A DNA stretch of 64,000 bases from Thamnidium elegans. Taxonomy: Eukaryota > Mucoromycota > Mucoromycetes > Mucorales > Mucoraceae. The notes under the pieces were generated by a model that saw nothing but the letters and a program-made list of their open reading frames with translations, was not told where the DNA came from and ran no database searches. Shown here in pieces: positions 54,234 to 64,000 of this stretch; the stretch's first letter is position 1, and each line of letters begins with the position of its first letter. A program made the translations under genes and the position numbers. The stretch is taken from positions 124,001 to 188,000 of the forward strand of contig JAIXMG010000033.1 of NCBI GenBank assembly GCA_025201345.1, in the 5' to 3' direction.

Positions 54234-54386
54234 TATAGCAGCTACGCCTCTACTTAGTGGTTTTGTGGAATCAGATTCTGCCCTTAAATCGAATAATGGT
54301 AATAGCGGTGTTAACTAAAAGCGGGGGACTGAAGAAGTTCTGAAGAACGCCATTCAATTGAACACCATTAAATGGGGCCGCTACTG
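54234..54386 (-). mobile_element. MITE, family A, diverged copy
   Basis: Reverse-orientation relative of the element at 29355-29512. The right end reads ...GGCCGCTACTG (reverse complement begins CAGTAGCGGCCCCATTTAAT) and the left end has TAGCAGCTACGCCTCTACTT. Interior reverse complement CCGCTTTTAGTTAACACCGC and ATTCGATTTAAGGGC matches the interior of the first copy. Flanking TA duplication not preserved, and termini are diverged, so older. Confidence 0.6.
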
Positions 54387-55496
54387 TCTTAAGTTTAAAA
54401 TTTCTAACTTATCAGAACAGATTATTGATTGGATCAAACACAAGGAAATTCCAGAATTCCTTCAGAGAATCTCTTTCTGATAATTAATCTTAGTATAATG
54501 AGGTTGAATGAGGAGGATGTATGAATATACTTTTTATTTCTCGTTTTTTTATAATACGCTTTTCTGAAGCTCAATTGGTCAGCTTAAAGAATACAATGAA
54601 TTGCGTTTGAAATTCATGGTTATTTTTCAGCCAATCAAAGGAAAATAAACTCATTATAGACAGACATAAAGAAAACATGATATATCGCATTTCGAAAGAG
54701 CAGCAGAATCACAGCAACAGATCTTTCTCTCCTATTGATCTCGTCTTTTGTGAAACCATACATAGTCCAGATAATTCTCCCATTAGAAGAAAAACTTTTG
54801 CTGAATGGGAGGCATCAAATCTATGTCGTTTTGTACGCTGTAAGATTGAATTTCAGCCTTGTTTGTCACATTTTGAGTTAGCTGTTGTGTTCTTCATGCC
54901 TTTTTCGAAAACAAAATAAAGATACAGCAGTCTATCTTTTTCAATATAAATGTTATACTCGCTATCTCTTTCTTTTATTGACTGATGCTTCTTTCATGCT
55001 AACATCAGGAACTTCAATCTCGTGTAATTCTGAATAAGTATTGTTTTTAACAAGCTTTTTGAGATCGGTTATTTTTTTTAGACGAAAGAAAGGGGCTTCG
55101 TCATAAAAGGGGCTTCGTCATATGTAGCTGCCTCGTCACCCTTATCGTCAAAGATATTTTCTCTCCCATCTTCGCAATAAAAGGGCATGTTAGAATCCAT
55201 ATTTAATTTAATTATCGAAAAGAGATGTAATAAGCAGTTTATACACGATCGATTTATTTTAAGAAGTGACCAATTGAGCTTCAGAAAAGTGATCGAAAAA
55301 GCGACCAATTTTTTCAGTAAAGCGACCAATTGACGATGGAAGTACTGTATTGATTCTTTTTTTTTATTACGTTTTAACTCGATGCACTACAGACGCGGGC
55401 ATCGCGCTACTCGAAAATTGCGCGTTTTTTTTTATAATTATTGTATTCAGTAAAAAAAAAAGTTTTTTTCTCTTTCCTTACAGTAGGAGAGAGAGA
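54387..55496. other. Intergenic region before poly-Q gene
   Basis: 1.1 kb. A short ORF at 54677-54919 (80 aa, starting MIYRISKEQQNHSNRSF) is not supported by any recognised motif. Short direct repeats occur near 55092-55120 (AGGGGCTTCGTCATA twice) and 55261-55335 (three copies of a GCGACCAATTG-like unit). A CTTTCCTTACAG at 55473-55484 just upstream of the next ATG could be the 3' end of a 5'UTR intron. Confidence 0.4.
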
Positions 55497-56289
55497 ATGT
55501 ACCACACAAACGCAAGGTTTAACCGATACGGCGGTTTTAATAAAAGAGAACATATCGTAAAATTTAAAATACGAGATAAAGCAACTACACCTTCTATTAT
55601 TGGCATTACCAAAGCTCAACCCGTTGTTTCTTGCTCTTCATCCTCCAGCTCATCTGTAGATCCTTTTGACTTCACCCATTTAGAAAAGTCTGTTATAAAA
55701 AATTTACCATCCAAAGCACCAGATATTACGAACAAGTCACCTGTACTAGAAAATGATACCATTTTCGATTTTCCTGATACAGAAGAGACCCTCGAAGTAA
55801 AACTAATGGTTGCATCAGGTAGAGCTATACCGGAACACCATAAAAAGCCAAAAAAGACAAAAAAGAAATCTTCTCCTGTCAATACCCCCAGATCATCGTC
55901 CTCTTCAACGACAACAACAAACACACCTAAAAAATCTAGTCAAAAAAAGAAATCCAATAAAACTCCAATTATGCAACAATCTCGTAGTGAGCAGGGCATG
56001 GTGTCGTTACAGCAGCAACGCCAAAACAGATTACCTTTACAAAATTTGTTACAATCACAACAGTCTTTGTCACAGTATTCTTTATCACAGCAAGCCTTAC
56101 TACCACATCCTTCAGATGTATCCTTATTAAACTATCAACCACTATTTATACAACAACAATTAATACAAGACCAATTAATACAAGACCAATTAATACAGGA
56201 ACAACAATTATTTCAGCAACAGCAACAACAGCAACAACAGCAACAACGACAGCAACAACAACAGCAACAACAACAGCAACAACAACAGC

Positions 56290-56347
<58 letters not shown>

Positions 56348-56957
56348 GCAGCAGCAGCAGCAACAACAATTAGTTCAGGGATATCAAGAATCTGTATTTG
56401 ATATATTCGATTTTGACTACAATCCTCAAATATCGATTAGACATAGTTCAGCCATTAACGATACATATGGTACCTCATACGCCGCTAACACAATGCAGCC
56501 CAATCAGACTTATTCGTCACAATCATACACACAATGTCCTAATTTATACACTCAATCTAATTCACAATCTAATATTATTTCATCCCAGCCGGCTTCTTTA
56601 GTATCCATATCCAGTTTACTCAACGATACTACATCTTTATCACAAGTAACTGAATTTTTAAATGAAACTCCAAAGCCGAAACCACCAAAACGTAAACGTA
56701 ACTTGGTATCTCATTTAAAGACAGCACGTGGCGAGACGGCACCAGCACCTAATTTTGATTTCCTATCGGATGAAGAGGACCTTATTCCTATTCGAGATAT
56801 ACGTTCGATAGAACGTAGTGTATCACCTGAACTTACATATTCTCAACGGATGGAACTTGAATTAAATGCTATGACCGAACCTGCCCCCATCTCTATAAAA
56901 TCAACTAGAGCGCCTTATCGACCACAAAACAAAATGAATGTAAAATTTACATTTTAA
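55497..56957 (+). CDS. Poly-glutamine nuclear-type protein of unknown function
   Basis: Single-exon ORF from ATG 55497, 486 residues. A basic Lys/Ser/Thr stretch (KKPKKTKKKSSPVNTPRSSS) around residue 115-160 resembles a nuclear signal. Next come glutamine-rich segments (repeated LIQDQLIQDQLIQ) and a long poly-Q tract (about 56214-56369, mixed CAA/CAG). The C-terminus has KPPKRKRNLVSHLKTARGE and DFLSDEEDLIPIRDI. Composition suggests a transcriptional or RNA-associated regulator, with no catalytic domain. The mixed CAA/CAG codons argue the tract is coding and relatively stable. Its stop is 13 bp from that of CCA1 (convergent). Confidence 0.7.
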
Positions 56958-56970
56958 GTAATAAAAATAT

Positions 56971-58643
56971 TTATTTATTATCCCAATGATATTTAATAGC
57001 CTTTTCACATTCTTCCTTTGTACCTTGAGGATGTTCTAATTGCCAAGTCATTTGAATTTTTAATAATTGTGTTACGATAGGTCCAGGCTTTTGACCAACA
57101 AGTTGCGCAGCTCTTTTACCATCGACCATATGTTTCCAAGTATAACAGTCTGTAATACCATATTGTTCTGCTGACGTAATTAATCCTTTATATTTTAAAA
57201 TAATCGATTGTCCGATATCAATCAGTTGAGGTTGTGTCCAATCCAATTGAAATGTATCCAACAACTCTTTCACCATACTCATCTTTATAGCCATTTGCCA
57301 TAAATTACCCAATTCACGAATCAACATACCTAACTCAGATCGTTTGACAGGTTGTAACAAATTACGCTGAGCCATAGGACCTAGCTGTTCAATTCCTTTA
57401 AATACCGTACTGACCATAGCTACATCTGTATTATTGGATTTAATAGCATCACGCATCACAAGTTGTACAGCAGGTAATATTTTCTTTTTGGTCTCTGAAA
57501 CCACTCCGTAATAAGGTAACACACTAGCGCTTAATATCAACCCACGTTTTTCCTCTGCAGTTGATTCAATATGCCCGTGATCCAACAACCAAGTAACAAT
57601 ACCAACCGCATTGACTGCAACCGTATCAGATGCAATGTGTCCACTTTTAATAACTGAAGGTGGTGCCATAATAATGGAATACAATTCTAATCTGTGAATC
57701 AAGACAATTGAAAGTAATGGATATGGTCCCGTAATCATCTTTTCGAATTCAATACCGATACGCTCACGACTAATTTTATGGATTAATGCGTCTTTGATAT
57801 CAGGGTGTTTGGCTGCTTCGATAAGTTCGGGAACCATGGTAAAATTAAAACGACTGGAGAATCGAATACAGCGAATAACTCGAAGTGGGTCGTCACGAAA
57901 TGTCTCGAATGGCGCTAAAGGTGTACGAATTAAGCCTTGAATTAAATCTGGAATACCCTATTTTTTTTTATAAATTAGTTTGATATGTATTACTATGCAT
58001 TTTTTTTTTCCTTACTTGGTTAGTGAAATCTTCTACTTGGTTGGTATTAACGTTATAAAACAAACTATTGATAGTAATATCACGACGATACGCATCTTCT
58101 TCAGGTGTACCAAACGTCTATTTTTATTTAAAAAAAAATTAATCTGATTTATTCTCTTCCATTCCTTCATGTAAAACTTACAATTTGAGAAGGTATACGA
58201 CTTCCTTCTTCATAAATCTCGGTTCTCAAATTACAAAAATCGACTTCCTGATCAAACAATTTAGTTGTCGCAGTTTCCAAATGTTTAGATTTTTCCGGAT
58301 TACTATCGATCTTTGCAATCGAGCGAACTGGATACCCTTGCGATATCATGTAAGTATTGACATAATTAGCATATTCATAACCCATCATATCATTGACAGC
58401 TACATCTAAATCATGACATTCTTTGCCGAGTAATTTATCTCGTACCCAACCTCCTGCTATACGTGATACAATACTGGGTAAATCAGGTCGTTGTGTCTTG
58501 ATATAACCAGATACGTCTTTTAACAATGAACAGATTTTGGTCTCGGTCTCATTTAATTCAATCTTCATCGTAACTCCATTTTTTGATACACCATAGGTTG
58601 TCATGTTACGTAAAAGTAAACAAGGTATTCTTGTTCGGAACAT
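56971..58643 (-). CDS. CCA1: CCA tRNA nucleotidyltransferase (CCA-adding enzyme)
   Basis: Three exons (58182-58643, 58016-58117, 56971-57957), in frame, 516 residues. Poly-A polymerase head domain: SRIAGGWVRDKLLGKECHDL, DVAV (the GGxVRD and DxD motifs that bind the nucleotide and Mg2+), then EDAYRRDITINSLFYN and the DDPLRVIRCIRFSSRF RNA-binding motif. The C-terminal part is helical (MVPELIEAAKHPDIKDALIH and so on). Cca1 adds CCA to tRNA 3' ends in nucleus and mitochondria. The N-terminus MFRTRIPCLLLRNMTTY may be a mitochondrial presequence with an internal start at the second Met (58604) for the nuclear form, as in yeast. High confidence. Confidence 0.93.
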
Positions 58644-58994
58644 GAATATATATTTTGGTTGATAAAAAAAAAGAGAGGAGGTTTTTTTTTGTATTACCCG
58701 ACAGTGATATACAAGAAATTCATCTAGGTATTTATTTATCGCTATTAAAGTATTGATTTATGGTGGAAAGAATGTTTCAAATATTATTATATACTATAAG
58801 CAATTAAAACTAAGCTAGATAAACTAGATTTAAATATACACTTTCATTTTCATGCGCTGTCGAATAAAAAGGTTGTGCACAGAGCATCTCCTTATTTCCC
58901 CCAACATTGTGGCTTAAAATTTTTATACTCTTGTTACTGATTACCCCTTTCTATTTTATTATATTATTTAACTAAATGTCTGACATCCTATTTA
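58644..58994. promoter_or_regulatory. CCA1 upstream region
   Basis: About 350 bp upstream of CCA1 on the minus strand; AT-rich. It merges into a MULE-like relic on the plus strand. No specific motif assigned. Confidence 0.3.
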
Positions 58995-59568
58995 CAAATA
59001 TACTCCTTTACTTGCTTTAGAAGTAAAAATTACGATACCTTTTGACGATTATGAGGCTTTTATTAAGAAAGGACCTGAGGTTTACGGTGTTAAATGGGTA
59101 TATAAATTCTATCGTTACACTTCTGGATTTCATATTGAATACATAGATAAGTCTGAGTCCTGGTCCAAGTATTACCAATGTCATCGTGCTAGAGCACCTA
59201 GAAAAAGAACACGCGATGAGATGGAAAATTCAACTAAGAAAAGACCAGTTCAAAAAGAATAAAAGAAAATCGATTGTAAGGCCAAGTTTCAAGTTTCTTT
59301 TGGTCCTGCTGACCCTTCTCATGTAAGTATTAAGTATTCTTGTCAACACAACCATGTAATTGGAAGTTTCGAAGACATGAAGCATCTTACGCTGTCTTCT
59401 GCTTTGAAAGAATTGACTGAATCCCAATTAAGCCTTGGTTATGATAAGCGTGATGTGCTTGTATCATTACAAAAACGCTTCTCACAAAGTGCTACTTCAA
59501 CTCATCCTGATCATTTTGTACACGCAGACGAAATTTACAATATTTATCGCAAAATTCAACAACAATAG
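58995..59568 (+). pseudogene. MULE-type transposase zinc-finger domain relic
   Basis: Plus-strand reading gives LEVKITIPFDDYEAFIKKG, VKWVYKFYRYTSGFHIEYID, KYYQCHRARAPRKRTRDEME, then one TAA at 59260-59262, then in the same frame KKIDCKAKFQVSF, YSCQHNHVIGSFEDMKHLTL and SLQKRFSQSATSTHPDHFVH to a TAG at 59566-59568. The spacing Cys...Cys...H-x-H (YQCH, DCKA, CQHNH) is that of the FLYWCH/WRKY-GCM1-like DNA-binding domain of MULE (Mutator-like) transposases. The catalytic domain is absent. Beyond the TAG the same frame continues a little (YKLKDNLFEDLSNEGYSTYK), suggesting the element was longer. Confidence 0.5.
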
Positions 59569-60016
59569 TATAAATTGAAAGATAATCTGTTTGAGGACCT
59601 ATCTAATGAAGGCTACTCGACCTATAAGTCTCCCAGTTTCTATACGAGCTTCTGTATTTTATTTTACTTCAGATATTCCTTTACGTATTATGTATTAACC
59701 TTTGTGATTAATACATGATGCACAGATAATGCCTTTCAAGAAATTTAAATCACAATACTCATGTGCTCTATTATAGAGTTTGCATTTCATAATTTTAAAT
59801 ACTACAAACTCTTGTTAAGAAAAGTAATCTACGTCCTCGACTATTATACGTATCGACAGAAATTTCAACTTGAGACTGTCGATATCACTGATATATTAAA
59901 AATATAGGTACTGCGTATGATTGACAACAGCCATGAATATTTCTACACCTTTCGTCCCGCTACTTTCTTCTTCTTTTCTTTTATTATTATTGTTGTTACC
60001 GTTTTAAACATATTAA

Positions 60017-60715
60017 ATGTCTAAAAGAGTATTTAACAATCCAGAATCTTCAGGGCCTTCGGAAGCTTCGAAGAATAAAAGAAAAAAGTTAGACGAAGAG
60101 CATACACTGCCTTTACAAGAGCATAACTTTACGAGAAAATGCAAAGTTTCTACTTTATTGAAAGAGCCATTCAAAACCTACAAACTAATTACGTATATAA
60201 AATAACCATCGAATATAAAAAACATGTAACACAATGTTATATCTAGCAGCTTTTTCGAACTACTGCAGAAGAATTTACAATATTAAGAAGAGATGCTATG
60301 TATTTTGTTACTTTTCTTGTACTTAATTGGGCAGCTTCAGGCTACAATCTTGCTAATTTCCCTAATATTACTTTTTTTTAGGCAGACAAAAAGAAGGCGA
60401 AGAATGTTACAAGTCTTTAAGTATGTACATGTACTAATATCATTTAACGCATAGTATACTGTTTAAAAGTTTGCCCAACTTGTTTAGATAGTAAAAATAT
60501 TTGGCCCAGAGACTTAAACGTCGCCATAAACATTAAAGGTATCATGGTGGACTATATCAATTCTCAATACGATATTAAATCCAGACATCCATCACTATGC
60601 CATGGTACACCACCAGCTGTAATTCTACGTACAGCCACCAACCCAATTGGAATATCTTTCTACACTTTAAAAAAAGTCACATTTTTTTGGAGTGTTTTAG
60701 GACTGCTCTTTTTTT
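60017..60715 (+). pseudogene. Fanzor-like (TnpB) gene, copy 2, internally deleted
   Basis: The 5' part has a real ATG (60017) reading MSKRVFNNPESSGPSEASKN, then KCKVSTLLKEPFKTYKL, and, in another frame after a short gap, LFRTTAEEFTILRRDAMYF and LVLNWAASGYNLANFPNITF. It then passes, in a T run (60371-60380), straight into the C-terminal zinc-ribbon and RuvC-III segment: CPTC, WPRDLNVAINI (Asp codon 60511-60513 intact), IMVDYINSQYDIKSRHPSL. From 60381 on it is nearly identical to 977-1330 of copy 1. The central half, including RuvC-II and the first zinc-ribbon Cys pair, is missing. Assigning the 5' part to the same gene is inference. Non-functional. Confidence 0.6.
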
Positions 60716-60798
60716 GAAACGGTAATCCATAAAAATTTTTCATTCTAGTGTATCAGCTCTTTCTTTCTCTTTTTTCACAAAAAAAATAATTATCAAAA

Positions 60799-61421
60799 AT
60801 GGGTCGTATGTATACATCTGGTAAGGGTATCTCTGGTAGTGCTCTCCCCTATCGCCGCACTCCCGCTGCTTGGGTCAAGACTACTGCTGAAGAAGTTGTT
60901 GATATGATCTGTAAGAACGCCAAGAAGGGTCTCTCCCCTGCTCAAATTGGTGTCATCCTCCGTGATTCTCATGGTATTCCTCAAGTCAAGTCCATCACTG
61001 GCAACAAGGTTCTCCGTATCCTCAAGTCCAACGGTCTTGCTCCTGAGGTCCCTGAGGATCTTTACCATCTTATCAAGAAGGCTGTCTCCATCCGTAAGCA
61101 TTTGGAACGTAACAGAAAGGATAAGGATTCCAAGTACCGTTTAATTCTTATCGAATCTCGTATCCATCGTCTTGCTCGTTATTACAAGGCTGCTGGTCAA
61201 CTTCCTCCTACCTGGAAATAGTATCCTTTTTTAATTATATTACTAACAATTGTGTGGGGTTTTATTAGGGACAAAAAAAAATTTATGCCTATATTGAACA
61301 TTATCTTCGAGTGATAAGAGCGTTACTTCTCTTTATAAATACGCTCATTTAACTGTTCACCTTAACCTATTCTTTTCTTTCTAATAGTGAATCTGCTACT
61401 GCTTCTGCTATGGTCGCCTAA
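60799..61421 (+). CDS. RPS13: 40S ribosomal protein S13 (uS15)
   Basis: Two exons (60799-61220, 61388-61421), 151 residues, the usual length. Starts [20 protein letters not shown] and contains [20 protein letters not shown] and [20 protein letters not shown]. Exon 2 supplies [12 protein letters not shown], the expected family C-terminus. Codon use is biased and GC-rich (AAG, CTC, GGT), unlike the AT-rich neighbours, as expected of a highly expressed gene. The intron begins GTATCCTTTTTT and lies in the Tyr codon (TA|T). If retained, TA plus the intron G gives a TAG stop. It is probably U12-type. Component of the small-subunit body. Confidence 0.95.
61221..61387 (+). other. Probable U12-type GT-AG intron in RPS13
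   Basis: 167-nt intron starting GTATCCTTTTTT, the U12 5' splice-site consensus rather than the U2 GTAAGT/GTATGT used in neighbouring genes. A CACCTTAACC near the 3' end (61359-61367) resembles the U12 branch site, about 22 nt before the AG, slightly long for this class. Phase 2. Its removal yields the canonical RPS13 C-terminus. Confidence 0.7.
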
Positions 61422-61664
61422 ACTGGTATATCTTTTTCAAGTCATACGAAATAAAATCCTTTTTTTTTTATTGGTTTAAAAATAAATTCAATTGTTTTAA
61501 AACATATTTCATATAAACAGTCAGGTACACGAATTTCTCCTTTTGTTACATAAAATTCTTACAAACACCTACAATGAACTCCTTGAAAATCTGTTTGTTA
61601 TGATTTAACTCCTTTTTTGTTTCTTTTTCTTTTTTTCTTTCTTTTTTTCATTTATAAAAAAAAA
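61422..61664. promoter_or_regulatory. Short intergenic region between RPS13 and VAC8
   Basis: 243 bp in tandem; serves as RPS13 3' end and VAC8 promoter. Pyrimidine-rich before the VAC8 ATG. Confidence 0.35.
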
Positions 61665-63803
61665 ATGGGCAATACGTGCTGTTGCTGTTCAAGTAAAAAT
61701 AATCCTAGTAACATAATAAAAACGTTCAACTCAAGAAAAAATATACTTCTTTTTTTTTTTAAATTTAGCAAACAATAATCGAACAGGATTATATGAACCT
61801 TTATTACAAGAGAGTGAAAGAGAAGCCATTACTGGACTTTTACAATATCTTGAAAGTAAAAAAAAAATCATACATATCATTTATCTTTTTTTTTCTTTTA
61901 TCTTAACTTTTATTTAGATCGTAATCATACAAATTTCTTTGATGGTCAACCTTTACGCGCACTGGCAACCTTGGCCTTTTCAGATAATGTAGATTTACAA
62001 AGATCAGCTGCTTTAGCCTTTGCAGAAATCACCGAAAAAGGTTTTTAATACAAAAAAGAAATCGCGTGCAAAAAAAAAAAAAAAAAAAGTCTAATCATAT
62101 TATAGATGTAAGACAAGTGGGTCCTGATACCTTGAACCCAATCCTATTCCTATTACAATCTCATGATGTAGAAGTTCAACGTGCTTCTAGTGCTGCCCTT
62201 GGAAATTTAGCTGTCAATAGTAAAATGTCACTTTTTTTTTATTTAATTTTTTATAAATAACATTCTCCATTAGCTGAAAATAAGTTATTGATTGTACAAT
62301 TGGGTGGATTGGATCAACTGATACGACAAATGGCAAGTCTAAATGTAGAAGTTCAATGTAACGCTGTAGGTTGTATCACCAATTTAGCTACACATGGTAA
62401 AAAAAATAAAAAAATGTAACACTTTTATATATTCATATATATAACCATTGTAATATAGATGAAAATAAATCACGTATTGCTAATTCAGAAGCACTCAAGC
62501 TGCTCATTGATTTAGCAAAATCAAAAGACCAACGAGTTCAAAGAAACGCAACAGGAGCTTTATTAAACATGACCCACACACGTAAGATATATAAACTCAC
62601 AAAAAAAAAAAAAAAAAACTAAATTTATATGCTAGAGGAAAATCGTCAACAACTAGTTAACGCAGGTGCAATTCCTATTCTAATCAGCCTACTTAGTTCA
62701 CACGACCCAGACGTTCAATACTACTGTACGACAGCCCTTAGCAATATAGCTGTCGACGCCACCAACCGTCATAAACTTTCACAATCTGATTCCAGACTTT
62801 GTCAATACCTAATTCAATTAATGGATACTAAATCTCTAAAAGTACAATGTCAAGCTGCTTTAGCATTACGTAATTTAGCATCCGATGAACGATATCAATT
62901 AGAGATAGTGCAGTCGAAAGGGTTACCACCTTTATTAAGATTACTTAAATCTTCTTTTTTACCTTTAATCTTATCTTCAGTTGCATGTATTCGAAATATT
63001 TCTATTCACCCGTCTAACGAGTCTCCTATTATTGACGAAGGCTTTGTAAATCCGTTAATTGAATTGTTATCTTATGATGATAATGAGGAAATTCAATGTC
63101 ATGCCATTTCAACTCTACGAAACTTGGCTGCTAGTTCTGAGCGTAATAAACGAGCTATTGTTGAAGCTGGCGCTGTAGAACGTATAAAACATTTGATTCA
63201 ACAAGTACCCATTAGCGTCAAGACCGAAATGACGGCCGCAATTGCTGTTCTGGCTCTAAGCGACGATTTAAAGCCTCGGTTATTATCTATGGGTGTACTG
63301 GATGTTTTGATACCTATGACCATGAACTCGAATGCAGAGGTGCAAGGTAATGCTGCTGCTGCCATAGGAAACCTAAGTTCTAAAATCAAAGATTATACAT
63401 CGTTTATTAAATACTGGCAGCAACCTGAAGGCGGTATATTAAAATTCCTGATAAATTTTACTAGTGAAAAAAGTGATGTTGCCTTTCAGCATATTGGTGT
63501 ATGGACGATTGAACAATTTCTTGAAGAACCGAGTAAGTCTCAATAAAAAAAAAGGGGAGGAGGGGGATAGGACGGATGACTTATGTACTTCATATAGATG
63601 TGGAGCTTGTGACAAAGATTACTCAATCCAATGAAATCATGACCTCTATTTCTAGAATTGCAAATAAAAAGACTGGACCAGATTTTGCTGACACAAATGA
63701 TATTCATGTATTGGCTAAACGTGTTTGGAATATTTTACAAGCGTTTAAGGTTTCACACCCAATTGAAGAACATAGAAGGTCTGCAGGTCAAAAACAACGA
63801 TAA
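61665..63803 (+). CDS. VAC8: Vac8, armadillo-repeat vacuolar protein
   Basis: Eight exons (61665-61692, 61769-61855, 61918-62040, 62106-62219, 62274-62396, 62459-62581, 62636-63532, 63598-63803), in frame, 566 residues. The N-terminus MGNTCCCCS has Gly2 for myristoylation and a run of cysteines for palmitoylation. About 10-12 armadillo repeats follow, e.g. [60 protein letters not shown]. Several introns fall at the repeat boundaries. Vac8 tethers vacuole-related partners (Vac17 for inheritance, Nvj1 for ER-vacuole contacts, Atg13). The last exon codes a shorter tail ([20 protein letters not shown]) as in Vac8. Well supported. Confidence 0.93.
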
Positions 63804-64000
63804 TAATAAACTTTTTTTTTGAACTAAAAAAAAAATGCGGGTTTTTGAAATAAAAAAGCGGGGAAGCGAGGATTTCTATTACAGATAGTTCGATTATTGT
63901 GATTTCTTTTGGCGTATACTACTTAGTTCAGTCATAAGATATAAACGTACTTTTTATTTTGATATATTTTATTCTATCTCAAAACTAAATTCAATCATAT

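Noticed and set aside
54550..54610. Possible tRNA (AGCTCAATTGGT-like A box)
   Set aside because: No convincing B box (GTTTGAAATTC is a poor match) and no cloverleaf could be drawn; treated as chance.
1..64000. CRISPR arrays, rRNA operon, bacterial operons
   Set aside because: No regularly spaced direct repeats, no rRNA-like conserved blocks and all genes are intron-bearing eukaryotic types.

Overview
This is a fungal nuclear contig, most likely from Mucoromycota (a Mucorales-like fungus). The DNA is very AT-rich, with poly(A)/poly(T) runs of 47-63 bases. Almost every gene is split by short (about 50-90 nt) AT-rich GT-AG introns. The gene set is eukaryotic and fungal: chitin synthase, Sac3, Sec9, Vac8, Atg12, Sar1, Rps13 and Rps27. 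Transposon relics (Tc1/mariner, MULE and a eukaryotic TnpB/Fanzor-like family) also fit an early-diverging fungus. No operons are expected or seen. Where several exons are given, the splice sites were chosen by eye; unless stated otherwise the summed exons keep frame and end at a stop.

Layout. 0-1.4 kb: a Tc1/mariner scrap and the C-terminal half of a decayed Fanzor-like gene. 1.4-5 kb: TRM82/WDR4 (+) and a NIPA-type Mg transporter (-). 5-7.8 kb: gene-poor. 7.8-15.9 kb: a compact block of coiled-coil protein, ATG12, SEC9 t-SNARE, a PPxY-tailed membrane protein, a CLC chloride transporter and the MRM2/FtsJ methyltransferase. 15.9-22.7 kb: a 6.8 kb desert holding exon-like pieces of decayed genes. 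22.7-26.7 kb: SAC3. 26.7-30.3 kb: transposon relics and small repeats. 30.4-42.6 kb: RPS27, a CNNM/Mam3 protein, chitin synthase, two small unknown genes, an eIF4E-family (4EHP-like) gene, a TA-flanked MITE and a rhodanese/dual-specificity phosphatase. 42.6-53.8 kb: a ZFC3H1/Red1-like protein, an F-box gene broken by one TGA, an RXT2-like Rpd3L subunit, a small acidic protein, a Mig1/CreA-like zinc finger protein and SAR1. 53.8-64 kb: a MITE copy, a poly-Q protein, the CCA-adding enzyme, MULE and Fanzor-like relics, RPS13 and VAC8.

The host genes are ordinary housekeeping functions: tRNA modification and maturation (TRM82, CCA1), mRNA export and surveillance (SAC3, ZFC3H1-like), translation (RPS13, RPS27, 4EHP), trafficking and autophagy (SAR1, SEC9, VAC8, ATG12), ion transport (NIPA, CLC, CNNM) and the cell wall (chitin synthase).

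The most notable signals are two probable U12-type (minor-spliceosome) introns. One is AT-AC, in the RXT2-like gene; the other is GT-AG, at the end of RPS13, where intron retention creates an immediate stop. Next are two differently broken copies of a Fanzor (TnpB-like) gene at the two ends of the window, one of which looks like an internal-deletion derivative. There are also two TIR-bounded MITE families with TA target-site duplications.
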